This document shows positions 19,710 through 28,453 of a stretch of 35,404 nucleotides of DNA, one piece after another. The notes under the pieces are model-generated. The model saw only the letters and a list, made by a program, of their open reading frames with translations. It was not told the DNA's origin and ran no database searches. Source of the stretch: Flavobacterium sp. ACAM 123 (GTDB taxonomy: Bacteria; Bacteroidota; Bacteroidia; Flavobacteriales; Flavobacteriaceae); the NCBI RefSeq assembly GCF_000264055.1, contig NZ_AJXL01000036.1, positions 1 through 35,404 on the forward strand. The letters are read 5' to 3'. Positions within the stretch are counted from its first letter, which is position 1; each line of letters opens with the position of its first letter. A program made the position numbers and the translations under genes.

Positions 19710-20120
19710 ATGAAAAGAGAAAACATATTAATGGGTTCGCCTTGGGAAGATAAAATGGGCTATTGTCGTGCTGTGCGTATTGGCAATATCATCGAAGTTT
19801 CAGGAACAGTGGCGCTTGTGGATGGAGAAAAAGTAAAAGCTGACGATGCTTATTCTCAAACATTTAATATTCTTGAGAGAGTGGAAAAAGTACTCGAAAA
19901 TTTGAACGCAAGCATGAAAGATGTTATTCGTACCCGTATTTTCACTACCGATATCAATTCCTTTGATGACGTCGCTAAAGCACATGCCTCATTTTTTAAA
20001 GATATAAAACCTACTACCGGTTTCTATGAAATCAGTAAATTAGTAGCTCCTGAATATATAGTGGAGATTGAATTTACAGCTGTACTTCCTGAAAAACAAA
20101 ATATTTCGAAAGGATTGTAA
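19710..20120 (+). CDS. RidA-family protein (YjgF/YER057c/UK114)
   Basis: 136 residues, the normal length. RidA proteins form trimers, and the archetype hydrolyses reactive enamine/imine intermediates released by PLP enzymes such as threonine dehydratase. The key Arg of the active site is in DVIRTRIFTTDI (Arg at about residue 94-96) and the Glu in VEIEFTAV. The N-terminal SPWEDKMGYCRAVRIGN is typical of the branch that many genomes label simply 'RidA family', not the RidA proper that begins with a short T-E-x-A-P-x-A-x-G-P-Y pattern. It is cytoplasmic. The CLC transporter gene starts 44 bases after its stop, so the two may be co-transcribed. Confidence 0.9.
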   Translation: MKRENILMGSPWEDKMGYCRAVRIGNIIEVSGTVALVDGEKVKADDAYSQTFNILERVEKVLENLNASMKDVIRTRIFTTDINSFDDVAKAHASFFKDIKPTTGFYEISKLVAPEYIVEIEFTAVLPEKQNISKGL

Positions 20121-20164
20121 TACTTTAGCCAAAAATCGCTTGGGTAATTCCACTATTGAAACGA

Positions 20165-21421
20165 ATGAATTCAAAAAAATTAAAAAAAATTATAGTAAGC
20201 ATCCCAAAATGGCTCTTCATTTGTGTCTTGATAGGCCTTTTATCTGGTTCGGCCTCCGCCTTTTTATTAATAGCCTTAGAATGGGCAGCACAATACAGAG
20301 GTCATAATAACTGGATCATTTGGCTTTTGCCAATTGGAGGATTGCTTATTGGGTTAGGATATCATTATTACGGAAAAGAAGCTGTAAAGGGGAATAATTT
20401 ATTGCTGGAAGAATACGAAACTCCACAAAAGACGATTCCTTTAAAAATGGCTCCTTTAGTCCTTATAGGCACAATAATCACGCATTTATTTGGCGGATCA
20501 GCCGGTCGTGAAGGAACTGCGGTGCAGATGGGCGGTGCAATCGCTGATCAATTTACCGGCGTTTTCAAACTCGCTAATTCAGAAAGAAAAACACTAATCA
20601 TTTTAGGAATCAGTGCCGGATTTGCTTCCGTTTTTGGGACTCCTTTAGCAGGGGCTTTATTTGCGTTAGAGGTACTCTATTTTAGTAAAATCAGTTACAA
20701 AAGCATTGTTTTATCCTTTCTAGTTGCCTTTATCGCGTACTACACAGTAGAGTTATGGCAAGTACAACACACCCACTATGCCATTACTATCGTGCCTACC
20801 TTAACTTTAAAATTACTGCTTTGGATTATTCCTATTAGTATTTTGTTTGGTTTAGCAGCGATGCTTTTTTCCAGAAGTACCCATTACTGGGGTACTTTAT
20901 TTTCGAAAACAATACCATATCCTCCACTGCGTCCCTTTGTGGGAGGTATTATATTTGCATCCGCTATGTATTTCATCGGAACCACAAAATACCTGGGCTT
21001 AGGAGTTCCTATTATTGTCGAATCCTTTTCTAATCCAAGTGAATATTATGACTTTTTACTTAAAATATTATTCACCGGATTTACTTTAGGTGCCGGATTT
21101 AAGGGAGGTGAAGTCACCCCATTGTTTTTTATTGGTGCCACATTAGGAAGCGCTTTATCCCTTTTTGTCCCATTACCTATTGGGCTGTTAGCAGGAATGG
21201 GGTTTGTAGCAGTTTTTTCAGGAGCCACTCATACACCCATAACCTGCACGGTTATGGGAATGGAACTCTTTGGAATGGAAAGCGGATTATTTATCGGAAT
21301 TGCCTGTTTTATTGCTTATTTAGCATCGGGTTCAGTAGGTATTTATCACTCACAAATCATAAAAGGAGCTAAGTATCATTTATATCAAAAATTTAAAAGA
21401 AGAAAATTAGACCACTTTTGA
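20165..21421 (+). CDS. CLC-family transporter, probable F-/H+ antiporter (CLC-F type)
   Basis: 418 residues from the ATG at 20165; a TTG three codons earlier is possible. Multi-pass inner-membrane protein with CLC signatures: GSAGREGTAVQMGG (gating Glu in GREGT, where chloride CLCs have GREGP) and GAGFKGGEVTPLFFIGA. Where chloride CLCs have GSGIP, with the Ser that coordinates chloride, this protein has GNNLL at about residues 76-80. As I recall, Asn or Met in this place and GREGT are marks of the fluoride-exporting CLC-F clade. A role in fluoride resistance is therefore inferred, not shown. There is no fluoride riboswitch that I can see upstream. It sits 44 bases after the RidA gene. A chloride CLC is the alternative. 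Confidence 0.85.
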   Translation: MNSKKLKKIIVSIPKWLFICVLIGLLSGSASAFLLIALEWAAQYRGHNNWIIWLLPIGGLLIGLGYHYYGKEAVKGNNLLLEEYETPQKTIPLKMAPLVLIGTIITHLFGGSAGREGTAVQMGGAIADQFTGVFKLANSERKTLIILGISAGFASVFGTPLAGALFALEVLYFSKISYKSIVLSFLVAFIAYYTVELWQVQHTHYAITIVPTLTLKLLLWIIPISILFGLAAMLFSRSTHYWGTLFSKTIPYPPLRPFVGGIIFASAMYFIGTTKYLGLGVPIIVESFSNPSEYYDFLLKILFTGFTLGAGFKGGEVTPLFFIGATLGSALSLFVPLPIGLLAGMGFVAVFSGATHTPITCTVMGMELFGMESGLFIGIACFIAYLASGSVGIYHSQIIKGAKYHLYQKFKRRKLDHF

Positions 21422-21489
21422 TCTAAAAAACAACGTTAATTTTTCAAATGATTTCAACATTACATTAAAAAAATGTAAATTCGCATACT

Positions 21490-22497
21490 ATGAAAATACA
21501 AGACATTCAAGCGATACAGTTGTTATTGGCAACACCAAAAAAAATTGCAATCATTCCACATAAAGGTCCTGACGGAGATGCTATGGGGTCCACCTTGGGA
21601 TTATATCACTTTTTACTAAAAAACAATCATGAACCTATCGTGATTGCACCAAATGAATTTCCAGATTTTCTGGCTTGGCTTCCAGGCTCAGAGAATGTTA
21701 AAATATTCGAAAAAGAAAAAGAAAACTGCACCGCAATACTGGAGAGCGCCGATCTTATTTTTACGTTGGATTTCAATGCTTTACATCGTGTAGGCGGAGG
21801 AATGGAGGCTGTTTTAGCTGAGATGAAAGCGCCATTTATCATGATTGACCACCATCAAAAACCAGATGATTATGCCGCATACACCTATTCGGACACCTCT
21901 TTTGGGTCCACTTGCGAAATGTTATATAACTTCATTACTTTTCTTAGTAAAAAAGAAGACATCGACAAGACAATCGCAACCTGTATTTATACTGGGATTC
22001 TAACTGATTCCGGTTCCTTTCGATTCCCGGGAACCACCGGAAACACGCATAGGATTGTTGCCGAATTAATTGATTTAGGTGTTGAAAACACTAAAATACC
22101 CACTTTGCTTTTTGAAAATAGTTCGTACAGCCGATTGCAACTATTGGGCAGAGCCCTTCAAAACTTAAAAGTAATCCCAGAACATCAAACGACCTATACT
22201 ACGTTAACTCAAGATGAATTGAATACTTTTGATTATGTAAGAGGGGATACTGAAGGTATCGTAAACTATGGTTTAAGCATCAAAGGAATTGTATTTACAG
22301 CTATTTTTATCGAAAATAAAGACGAAAAAATAATTAAAATATCCTTTCGTTCACAAGGTGACTTTGATGTCAACCTCTTTGCACGAGATCATTTTCACGG
22401 TGGAGGACATCGCAATGCAGCTGGTGGAAAATCAGAAGTATCGATGGAAGAAACAATACGCAAATTTGAGAATTTAGTAACAAAACTAACGATATAA
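21490..22497 (+). CDS. nrnA: NrnA-like DHH phosphoesterase (oligoribonuclease/pAp phosphatase)
   Basis: 335 residues with the DHH core followed by the DHHA1 domain. The Mn-binding motifs are in order: PHKGPDGDAMGS, TLDFNALHRVG, MIDHHQKPD (the DHH triplet) and GILTDSGSFRF; the C-terminal substrate-binding motif is GGGHRNAAGG. Members cleave nano-RNAs (2-5 nt) and dephosphorylate 3'-phosphoadenosine 5'-phosphate, doing the job of Orn in species that lack it. Related c-di-AMP phosphodiesterases share the fold but usually carry extra membrane or PAS domains, absent here. gldI starts 6 bases later, so the genes are in one operon. A near-consensus TAAATTCG lies 7 bases before the ATG, too close for a normal leader. 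Confidence 0.88.
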   Translation: MKIQDIQAIQLLLATPKKIAIIPHKGPDGDAMGSTLGLYHFLLKNNHEPIVIAPNEFPDFLAWLPGSENVKIFEKEKENCTAILESADLIFTLDFNALHRVGGGMEAVLAEMKAPFIMIDHHQKPDDYAAYTYSDTSFGSTCEMLYNFITFLSKKEDIDKTIATCIYTGILTDSGSFRFPGTTGNTHRIVAELIDLGVENTKIPTLLFENSSYSRLQLLGRALQNLKVIPEHQTTYTTLTQDELNTFDYVRGDTEGIVNYGLSIKGIVFTAIFIENKDEKIIKISFRSQGDFDVNLFARDHFHGGGHRNAAGGKSEVSMEETIRKFENLVTKLTI

Positions 22498-22503
22498 CAC
22501 ATC

Positions 22504-23196
22504 ATGAAATTTAGTTCTATTATTGCAATTGCCCTATTTATATCACTTATTTTTTCCGGCTGCAAACAGCATCAGGAAGCCCGAAGACCTATTTCACAAA
22601 CTTCAGGAAGTTTCATGAAAAAATCAGTGGAAAGAAATAAAAAATTAGTGGCTGTAGAGGAAGATCAGATTAAAAAACTGATGCAAAGTAATCCAGAAGT
22701 AGATTATATGGCTTCTTCAAAAGGCTATTGGTATTCCTATGAAAGTGAAAATGAAGTAGACACCTTGACTCCAAAAAAAGGAGATGTAGTATTCTTTGAC
22801 TATGAAATAAAAGACCTTAGCGGCGCTATCATCTACTCCGAATTAGAGTTAAGACCGCAAATCTATTATGTTGACAAACAAAACATCATGATGGGATTAA
22901 GAGACGGTATCAAACTAATGCATAAAAATGAAAAAGTGAATTTTCTTTTTCCTTCGCACATCGGGTTTGGTTATCATGGTGACAACAAAAGAATTGGCCA
23001 CAACCAACCCTTGATTTGCACCGTTACATTGCGTGATTTTATGTCGGAAGCCAACTATAACAAACAAATAGAAACAAAATCAACTCCTGCTTTAACAGCC
23101 GTGAAGAAAGTAATGCCAGACTCTACCCCGCAAGTGCCAACTCCGATAAAAAAACCAAATCCAACCCCAATACAAGCAAAAGACACTTTAAAATAG
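22504..23196 (+). CDS. gldI: Gliding motility lipoprotein GldI (FKBP-type prolyl isomerase)
   Basis: 230 residues. The lipoprotein signal ends FSGC (Cys20). After a charged helical region (MKKSVERNKKLVAVEEDQIKKLM, near residues 38-60), an FKBP domain covers about 85-192 (GDVVFFDYEIKDLSGAIIY, MMGLRDGIKLMHKNEKVNFLFPSHIGFGYHG, PLICTVTLRDF). It ends with a Pro/Thr/Lys-rich tail. In Flavobacterium johnsoniae GldI is needed for gliding and is thought to fold exported components of the gliding/type IX secretion machinery. The FKBP tryptophan of the pocket is not conserved, so catalytic strength is uncertain. It starts 6 bases after nrnA, and the first Cyp-FKBP gene starts 19 bases after its stop: one operon. 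Confidence 0.9.
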   Translation: MKFSSIIAIALFISLIFSGCKQHQEARRPISQTSGSFMKKSVERNKKLVAVEEDQIKKLMQSNPEVDYMASSKGYWYSYESENEVDTLTPKKGDVVFFDYEIKDLSGAIIYSELELRPQIYYVDKQNIMMGLRDGIKLMHKNEKVNFLFPSHIGFGYHGDNKRIGHNQPLICTVTLRDFMSEANYNKQIETKSTPALTAVKKVMPDSTPQVPTPIKKPNPTPIQAKDTLK

Positions 23197-23215
23197 TAAT
23201 CTAACCACTATCGTT

Positions 23216-24340
23216 ATGAAAAAAAGCATCCTATTCGTGTTACTCGCAATTGCTACATTGTATTCCTGCAATGAGGAACATAGCGATCTCCCAGATGGTT
23301 TATTTGCAAAAATAGCAACTAATAAAGGAGACATTATTGTCGATTTAGACTACAAAAAAGCACCTATCACAGTCGCCAACTTTGTTACTTTGGCCGAAGG
23401 TAAAAATGATTTTGTCACTAATGACAACTTAAAAGGACGTCCTTTTTATGATGGATTAAGATTCCACAGAGTTATCCAAGATTTCATGATACAAACAGGA
23501 GACCCGCTAGGTACAGGTTCCGGTGATGCCGGATATAAATTCAAAGATGAAATTACTGACATGCGTTTTGATGAAGCTGGCGTTTTGGCCATGGCAAATA
23601 ATGGTCCAGCAACAAACAGCAGTCAATTCTTCATTACACATGTTGCAACCCCATGGTTAAACGGTAAACATACTATTTTTGGCCATGTAGTTGGTAAAGG
23701 AATGGATATCGTAAACCTAGTTCAGCAAAACGACTATGTTAATAAAGTTACGATTATCCGTAAAGGAGAAGCAGCAAAAAAGTTTAATGCAGTAAAAACT
23801 TTCTACGATTATTTCTCCGTAGAATCTGAAAATCAAAAGCAAAAACTGGCTATTGAAGCGCAAAGCAAAAAGAAGTACGACGAGAAATATAAAGACGTCC
23901 GTGAAGACAAGGTGAAATATTTTAATGCCTTAGAGAGAAAAGCAACAAAAACATCTACCGGACTTTCATATGTTATCACTACGAAGGCAGGTGGCAAAAA
24001 ACCAGCAAAAGGAGCAGCGTTATCGATTCATTATGCAGGTTTTCTGGAAGACGGTCATCTTTTTGACACAAGTATAGAAAATGTAGCTCAAACTTATGGA
24101 AAATTTGATCCCACCAGAGCAGCTCAAAATGGATACCAGCCCATTCCTTTTCAGGCTGGAAAAAAAGATGGCATGATTCCTGGTTTCATTGAAGGATTAG
24201 AAAAGTTATCTTATGGTGATAAGGCAATTTTATTTATACCCTCTCACTTAGCATATGGTGCTGGTGGTGCGGGAGATGTAATTCCTCCCAATACGAATAT
24301 TGTGTTCGAAATAGAATTGTTAGAAGCAACACCTCAATAA
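23216..24340 (+). CDS. Dual-family immunophilin: cyclophilin-FKBP fusion lipoprotein (copy 1)
   Basis: 374 residues. The lipobox LYSC (Cys18) indicates an envelope lipoprotein. A cyclophilin domain spans about residues 29-185 with catalytic Arg85, Phe90 and Gln93 (FHRVIQDFMIQTGDP), Phe139 (SSQFFIT), Trp147 and His152 (WLNGKHTIFGHV). A charged helical linker (about 190-245, Lys/Glu-rich) leads to an FKBP domain (250-371) with Tyr273, Phe283-Asp284, Tyr347 and Phe364. The pocket Trp of FKBP12 is Phe324 (GFIEG). A ~20-residue insertion (287-310, IENVAQTYGKFDPTRAAQNG) follows the FD motif. Such Cyp-then-FKBP fusions were described from Flavobacterium as dual-family immunophilins. Both domains look active. 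Cotranscribed with gldI and copy 2. Confidence 0.94.
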   Translation: MKKSILFVLLAIATLYSCNEEHSDLPDGLFAKIATNKGDIIVDLDYKKAPITVANFVTLAEGKNDFVTNDNLKGRPFYDGLRFHRVIQDFMIQTGDPLGTGSGDAGYKFKDEITDMRFDEAGVLAMANNGPATNSSQFFITHVATPWLNGKHTIFGHVVGKGMDIVNLVQQNDYVNKVTIIRKGEAAKKFNAVKTFYDYFSVESENQKQKLAIEAQSKKKYDEKYKDVREDKVKYFNALERKATKTSTGLSYVITTKAGGKKPAKGAALSIHYAGFLEDGHLFDTSIENVAQTYGKFDPTRAAQNGYQPIPFQAGKKDGMIPGFIEGLEKLSYGDKAILFIPSHLAYGAGGAGDVIPPNTNIVFEIELLEATPQ

Positions 24341-24381
24341 TCAAATAGCCCTATATAAATAAGTCCTTAAATAAATATAAA

Positions 24382-25596
24382 ATGAAACTTAAACTTTTAT
24401 TTTTAGTATGTAGCGCAATGCTCAGTGTGCAATGTCAAACCACAAAAAAAGCAGTTCTTGATAAGAACATAGCCACAGCGTCTAAACCTTCTTTAATGAC
24501 GCCGGTTGTCGAAGGTCTTTTTGTCACTTTTACCACAACTAAAGGCGATGTAACCGCCCAATTAGAGTATGTGAAAACGCCCGTTACCGTTGCTAATTTT
24601 ATTGCCCTAGCTGAAGGAAAGAATAATTTTGTAACTGACGATAAACTGAAAGCGAAACCTTTTTTTGATGGTTTAAAATTTCATCGTGTGATCCCTAACT
24701 TCATGATTCAAGGAGGTGATCCTTCAGGAACTGGCTCTGCCGGTACTGGCTATGCTTTCAAAGATGAATTTACTGATCTAAAGTTTGACCAAGCCGGTAT
24801 TTTAGCTATGGCAAACTCTGGTCCCGCTACTAATTCAAGTCAATTTTTTATAACTCATAAAGATACGCCATGGCTAAACGGAAAGCATACGATTTTTGGG
24901 CATGTAACGGAAGGTATGGATGTCGTTAATGCTATCACTCAAGACGATGTGATTAAAAAAGTAACTATTACACGAAAAGGTACTTTGGCAAAAAAATTTG
25001 ATGCTCCAAAAGTATTCTCTGATTATCTTCTAAATAAAGCGGCAGATGCTAAGAAACAAGCATTGATTGATGCCGAAAATAAAGCGAAGGAAGCAGCAGC
25101 AGCAGCAGAAAGCAAGAAAGCCGCTGTGGAGAAATATGCGCCAGTAATTGCTTCAAAAAAAGCCTATTTCGCTACTTTAAAAGCTACTGCAACTACAACT
25201 CCTTCTGGATTGACTTACAAAATAGTCCAAAAAGGAACAGGCATAAAACCGGTTGACGGCAGCACCTTTTATTTTCACTACGCTGGTTATTTTGAAGATG
25301 GAAGCTTATTTGACAGCAGCTATGCGGACGTAAATAAAACCTATGGTAAATATGATGAAAATAGAGCCGCACAAAACGGATACCAGGCTTTTCCTTTTCA
25401 AGCAGGAAAAAAAGACGGTATGATTCCTGGGTTTTTGGAAGGATTGAGTCTGATGTCTTATGGAGATAAAGTGGTGTTATTCATTCCTTCTAATTTAGCT
25501 TATGGAGAACGAGGCGCTGGTGGAGTTATACCGCCAAATGCAACCCTGATTTTTGAAATGGAGATGCTCGAAACACAAACAGGTCTCAAAAAATAA
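24382..25596 (+). CDS. Dual-family immunophilin: cyclophilin-FKBP fusion lipoprotein (copy 2)
   Basis: 404 residues, a tandem paralogue of the gene at 23216, which ends 41 bases upstream. The lipobox is VQC (Cys18). The cyclophilin domain (about 45-205) keeps the catalytic FHRVIPNFMIQGGDP, SSQFFIT and WLNGKHTIFGHV. The linker (about 215-262) is longer and Ala/Lys-rich (AENKAKEAAAAAESKKAA), probably an extended helix. The FKBP domain (275-395) shows FHYAGYFEDGSLFDSS, GMIPGFLEGL and FIPSNLAYGERGAGGVIPP, with the same insertion after FD as copy 1. Divergence is greatest in the signal peptide and linker; both catalytic cores are conserved. A 16-bp perfect hairpin follows the stop. Periplasmic or outer-membrane location is inferred. 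Confidence 0.94.
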   Translation: MKLKLLFLVCSAMLSVQCQTTKKAVLDKNIATASKPSLMTPVVEGLFVTFTTTKGDVTAQLEYVKTPVTVANFIALAEGKNNFVTDDKLKAKPFFDGLKFHRVIPNFMIQGGDPSGTGSAGTGYAFKDEFTDLKFDQAGILAMANSGPATNSSQFFITHKDTPWLNGKHTIFGHVTEGMDVVNAITQDDVIKKVTITRKGTLAKKFDAPKVFSDYLLNKAADAKKQALIDAENKAKEAAAAAESKKAAVEKYAPVIASKKAYFATLKATATTTPSGLTYKIVQKGTGIKPVDGSTFYFHYAGYFEDGSLFDSSYADVNKTYGKYDENRAAQNGYQAFPFQAGKKDGMIPGFLEGLSLMSYGDKVVLFIPSNLAYGERGAGGVIPPNATLIFEMEMLETQTGLKK

Positions 25597-25624
25597 ACAA
25601 AGCGTTTTAACGTGACTTTATAAT

Positions 25625-25660
25625 AGAAACCCGATACATTAAGAAATGTATCGGGTTTCT
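25625..25660. terminator. Perfect 16-bp hairpin between convergent genes
   Basis: AGAAACCCGATACATT (25625-25640) and its exact complement (25645-25660) around an AAGA loop. It sits 29 bases beyond the second immunophilin stop and 23 bases beyond the stop of the minus-strand gene at 25683, so it probably terminates both transcripts. There is only a short A/T stretch, not a long T run, on either side. Confidence 0.75.
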
Positions 25661-25682
25661 ATTTATACGAGTTCTTCAACTA

Positions 25683-26123
25683 CTATTTACTCTTAAACTT
25701 CCAGTCGAATTCGTCTTTTTGATTTATAATTGCACCAATTTCTACTTTTACCACCTCTTCAAATTCTGTTTGAAAGATAATCCAATTGTCTTCGTTAAAA
25801 TAGTTTTCGAATGTATCGAATTCTTCCTGAGTAAAATTAACCACCCCTTTTGTAGCCAATTCTTTTTTGACTTCGCTGATTTTTCTATTGATCACTTTAT
25901 TTCCGAATAACTCCAAATTTGTATTGGAAGCCACCATATATCCCAGTTTAAAGTCTTCCTCTTTGTAGAATGTCAAACGGATTTTAAGTACATTATAAGC
26001 AAAAATAACGTTGTCATCTTCGTCCTTGTAGTTTCTATCTGGCTTACCGTATATTGTGGTAACATCCTTTTGTTTCATCCCGAAAATGAGTTTATCAATT
26101 CCGTTCTTTAAGTTTACTTTCAT
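25683..26123 (-). CDS. Conserved cytoplasmic protein of unknown function
   Basis: 146 residues without signal peptide or membrane segment. The N-terminus GIDKLIFGMKQKDVTTIYGKPDRNY has the layout of a SmpA/OmlA-like element (F-G-M-x-x-x-D-V-x-x-x-x-G-x-P-D), in which a helix is followed by a strand; the remainder is rich in Asp, Glu and aromatic residues (EEFDTFENYFNEDNWIIFQTEFEEVVKVEIGAII). I recall similar proteins scattered through Bacteroidetes and Proteobacteria, none with a known function, and some relatives look like contact-dependent immunity proteins. There is no toxin or secretion gene next to it here. It converges on the immunophilin operon. Confidence 0.7.
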   Translation of the reverse strand: MKVNLKNGIDKLIFGMKQKDVTTIYGKPDRNYKDEDDNVIFAYNVLKIRLTFYKEEDFKLGYMVASNTNLELFGNKVINRKISEVKKELATKGVVNFTQEEFDTFENYFNEDNWIIFQTEFEEVVKVEIGAIINQKDEFDWKFKSK

Positions 26124-26563
26124 CTAATTATCTTTTGTGACAAAGTTCGCAAAGTTTTTGGCAATGTGACCTATAATTTTTATTTTATAAGTCAAAACCA
26201 AATTCAAAACTACTTTGAAAGCTTATGACGAATTACAAGGTTCCTTCATCCTAGACATGAAAAACCCAGATATATATATTGTGCTGCATACAGATATTAC
26301 TCAAAAAACCTTTATTTAAAAGAAGTCGGTATCCATAACCGAAACTTCCGATACTGAGAATTGATTATCCCACTGCTAAAAACAAATTTCTGACCAATAG
26401 ATAAAATTATACATCAACGGACGAAACGTAATTTTTGTTTAACTTAGCCTTAAACAAAACGAATACAACAAACCTCATTTTTAGTAACTGTCAGCATGCT
26501 CATAAAACGGTCCATTTGGATCTTAAGGATTACTAAAATTCAGTTAGGACAAACCATCTATTT
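26124..26563. other. Gene-free region before metal ATPase
   Basis: 440 bases with no supported gene. Because the ATPase downstream lacks the N-terminal metal-binding domain, I looked for remnants of one (a GxxCxxC motif) and saw none. The TAATTTTTG at about 26431 is one base too long for a -7 box. A TATATATAT stretch lies near 26270. Confidence 0.5.
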
Positions 26564-28453
26564 ATGAAACTCCCCATACAAGATAACGAATTCCTTTTTT
26601 TGCTTTCTTCCGTAACAATTGTAATCGTTTTAGAAGTTTTATCGATTATTGGTTTACACATTCCACAGCCCTATGCCCCATTTGTTTTCGCAGCTTTTAT
26701 TATCGGCATTGGCCACGGCGTTTTGCTAAATGGTATAAAAGCAATTTTCAAACTTAAATTTAGCAGTATCAATTTATTGATGACCATTGCCGTTGTTGCT
26801 GCTTTTTATTTGGAAGAATACCCGGAAGCAGCTGTTGTTATTGTGCTCTATGTTTTGGGAGAGCGACTGGAAGATATCGGTCTTGAGAACTCAAAATTGG
26901 CATTAAACCAATTGGTCAGTATAGCCCCAAAAACTGCTTTTGTCAAATCAGAAAATAAAAATGTTCCCGTCAACGCAATTGCCGTAGGTACAATTATTCA
27001 GGTCAAACCCGGGGAAATGATTCCTTTAGACGGAAAAATAATCTCAGGAGAAACTACCGTTGATGAAGCGGCCATTACCGGAGAACCCATCCCAAAAGAC
27101 AAGCATCAAGGTGCTATTTTATTTGCAGGAACACTCAACAAAGATGGTTTCGTTGAAATGGAAACCACCACCCTTTCCACAGACACCACCTTTGCTAAAA
27201 TAATTCGCCTGACTTTTGAAGCCGCAGCTTCTAGAAGTGATACACAGAAATTCATTCAGCGGTTTTCACAATTCTATACGCCTATCATAATCGCAATGGC
27301 AGTTTTGATTTTTGCCGTACCGGTTTTTATACTGCAACTAGATTTTGATTTATGGCTGAAACAAGCTATTACGCTGTTAGTGATCGCTTGCCCCTGCGCC
27401 CTTGTGATCTCCACTCCTGTTGCTATCTATGCTGCGATAGGGAATGCTTCCGCAAAAGGGGCTCTAGTAAAAGGCGGGAAATACATAGAGGCCATGGCTA
27501 AGATCAAAGCGATAGCTTTAGACAAAACCAGAACCATCACATATGGAACTCCAATCGTTTCCGATATTTTTCCGCTAAACGGAACCAGCCGTGGAGAACT
27601 GCTGGCCTGCACTGCCGGAACCGAATTTTTCTCAGAACATCCCCTGGCGCAAGCCATCGTGACAGCTAGCAGAGCAGAAGGTTTTGAACCGCACAAAGCA
27701 GAAAGTTTTAAAAGCATCATGGGAAAAGGGGCCACTGCAAAATGTTTGGTTTGTACGGACAAAACCGTATTTGTAGGCAAGCTTGAATTCATCAGAGAAT
27801 ATCACGAAATAAGCGAAGACGCTGAAAAAATTGTCGAAAAACTAGCTACCGAAGGTAAAACAAGCGTTGTAGTCAGCTTTGGTCAAGGAGTGGATGGTAT
27901 AATTGGTTTGACTGACGCAATAAAACCCGACAGTGTTACCGCCATAAAGGAACTACAGGCCCTTAATATCGAGTTAATAATGCTAACGGGAGACAGTGAA
28001 AAAGCAGCCCATTATGTGGCCAATAGCATCGGTATTAAAAAAGTATATGGAGATTTACTTCCAGAACACAAATCGGAGAAAATGAGCGCCCTTTTAAAAG
28101 AATACGGTAGCGTGGCCATGGTTGGTGATGGTATAAACGATGCACCCGCACTGGCATCGAGTACCGTAGGAATTGCAATGGGCGCTGCCGGAAGCGATAC
28201 GGCAATTGAAACCGCCAATATTGCCCTGATGAACGACAAGCTTTGCCTTATCCCCCTTCTGATTCGCCTCAGCAAAAAAACCTTGCTAAGAATAAAAACA
28301 AATACCATAGGAGCCATAGCCGTAAAAATGGTTTTTATTGCATTGGCCTTCATGGGATACGGCAATCTAGTTTTCGCTATTGCCGCAGATGTAGGTGTGA
28401 CTTTAATTGTCATTTTATTAAGCCTAAACTTGATGCGGTTTGAGAACAAGTAA
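26564..28453 (+). CDS. P1B-type heavy-metal ATPase (Zn/Cd/Co type) with DKTRT motif
   Basis: 629 residues, multi-pass inner-membrane exporter. It lacks any N-terminal CxxC metal-binding domain; the first transmembrane helix begins near residue 12. In order: TGEP (172-175, actuator domain), membrane metal-site CPC (276-278), phosphorylation loop with Asp320, SEHP (358-361, P1B nucleotide domain), MLTGDS (473-478), GDGINDAP (521-528), and Asp609 in AADVGVT of the last helices, which is the zinc-selective residue in ZntA. CPC plus this Asp argue for Zn/Cd/Pb export, not copper. The unusual feature is the phosphorylation loop: DKTRT (Arg323 from AGA) instead of the near-universal DKTGT. If functional, this is a clade variant; otherwise a single G-to-A change. 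The coding region looks slightly richer in G+C than its neighbours, which may indicate transfer. Confidence 0.9.
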   Translation: MKLPIQDNEFLFLLSSVTIVIVLEVLSIIGLHIPQPYAPFVFAAFIIGIGHGVLLNGIKAIFKLKFSSINLLMTIAVVAAFYLEEYPEAAVVIVLYVLGERLEDIGLENSKLALNQLVSIAPKTAFVKSENKNVPVNAIAVGTIIQVKPGEMIPLDGKIISGETTVDEAAITGEPIPKDKHQGAILFAGTLNKDGFVEMETTTLSTDTTFAKIIRLTFEAAASRSDTQKFIQRFSQFYTPIIIAMAVLIFAVPVFILQLDFDLWLKQAITLLVIACPCALVISTPVAIYAAIGNASAKGALVKGGKYIEAMAKIKAIALDKTRTITYGTPIVSDIFPLNGTSRGELLACTAGTEFFSEHPLAQAIVTASRAEGFEPHKAESFKSIMGKGATAKCLVCTDKTVFVGKLEFIREYHEISEDAEKIVEKLATEGKTSVVVSFGQGVDGIIGLTDAIKPDSVTAIKELQALNIELIMLTGDSEKAAHYVANSIGIKKVYGDLLPEHKSEKMSALLKEYGSVAMVGDGINDAPALASSTVGIAMGAAGSDTAIETANIALMNDKLCLIPLLIRLSKKTLLRIKTNTIGAIAVKMVFIALAFMGYGNLVFAIAADVGVTLIVILLSLNLMRFENK

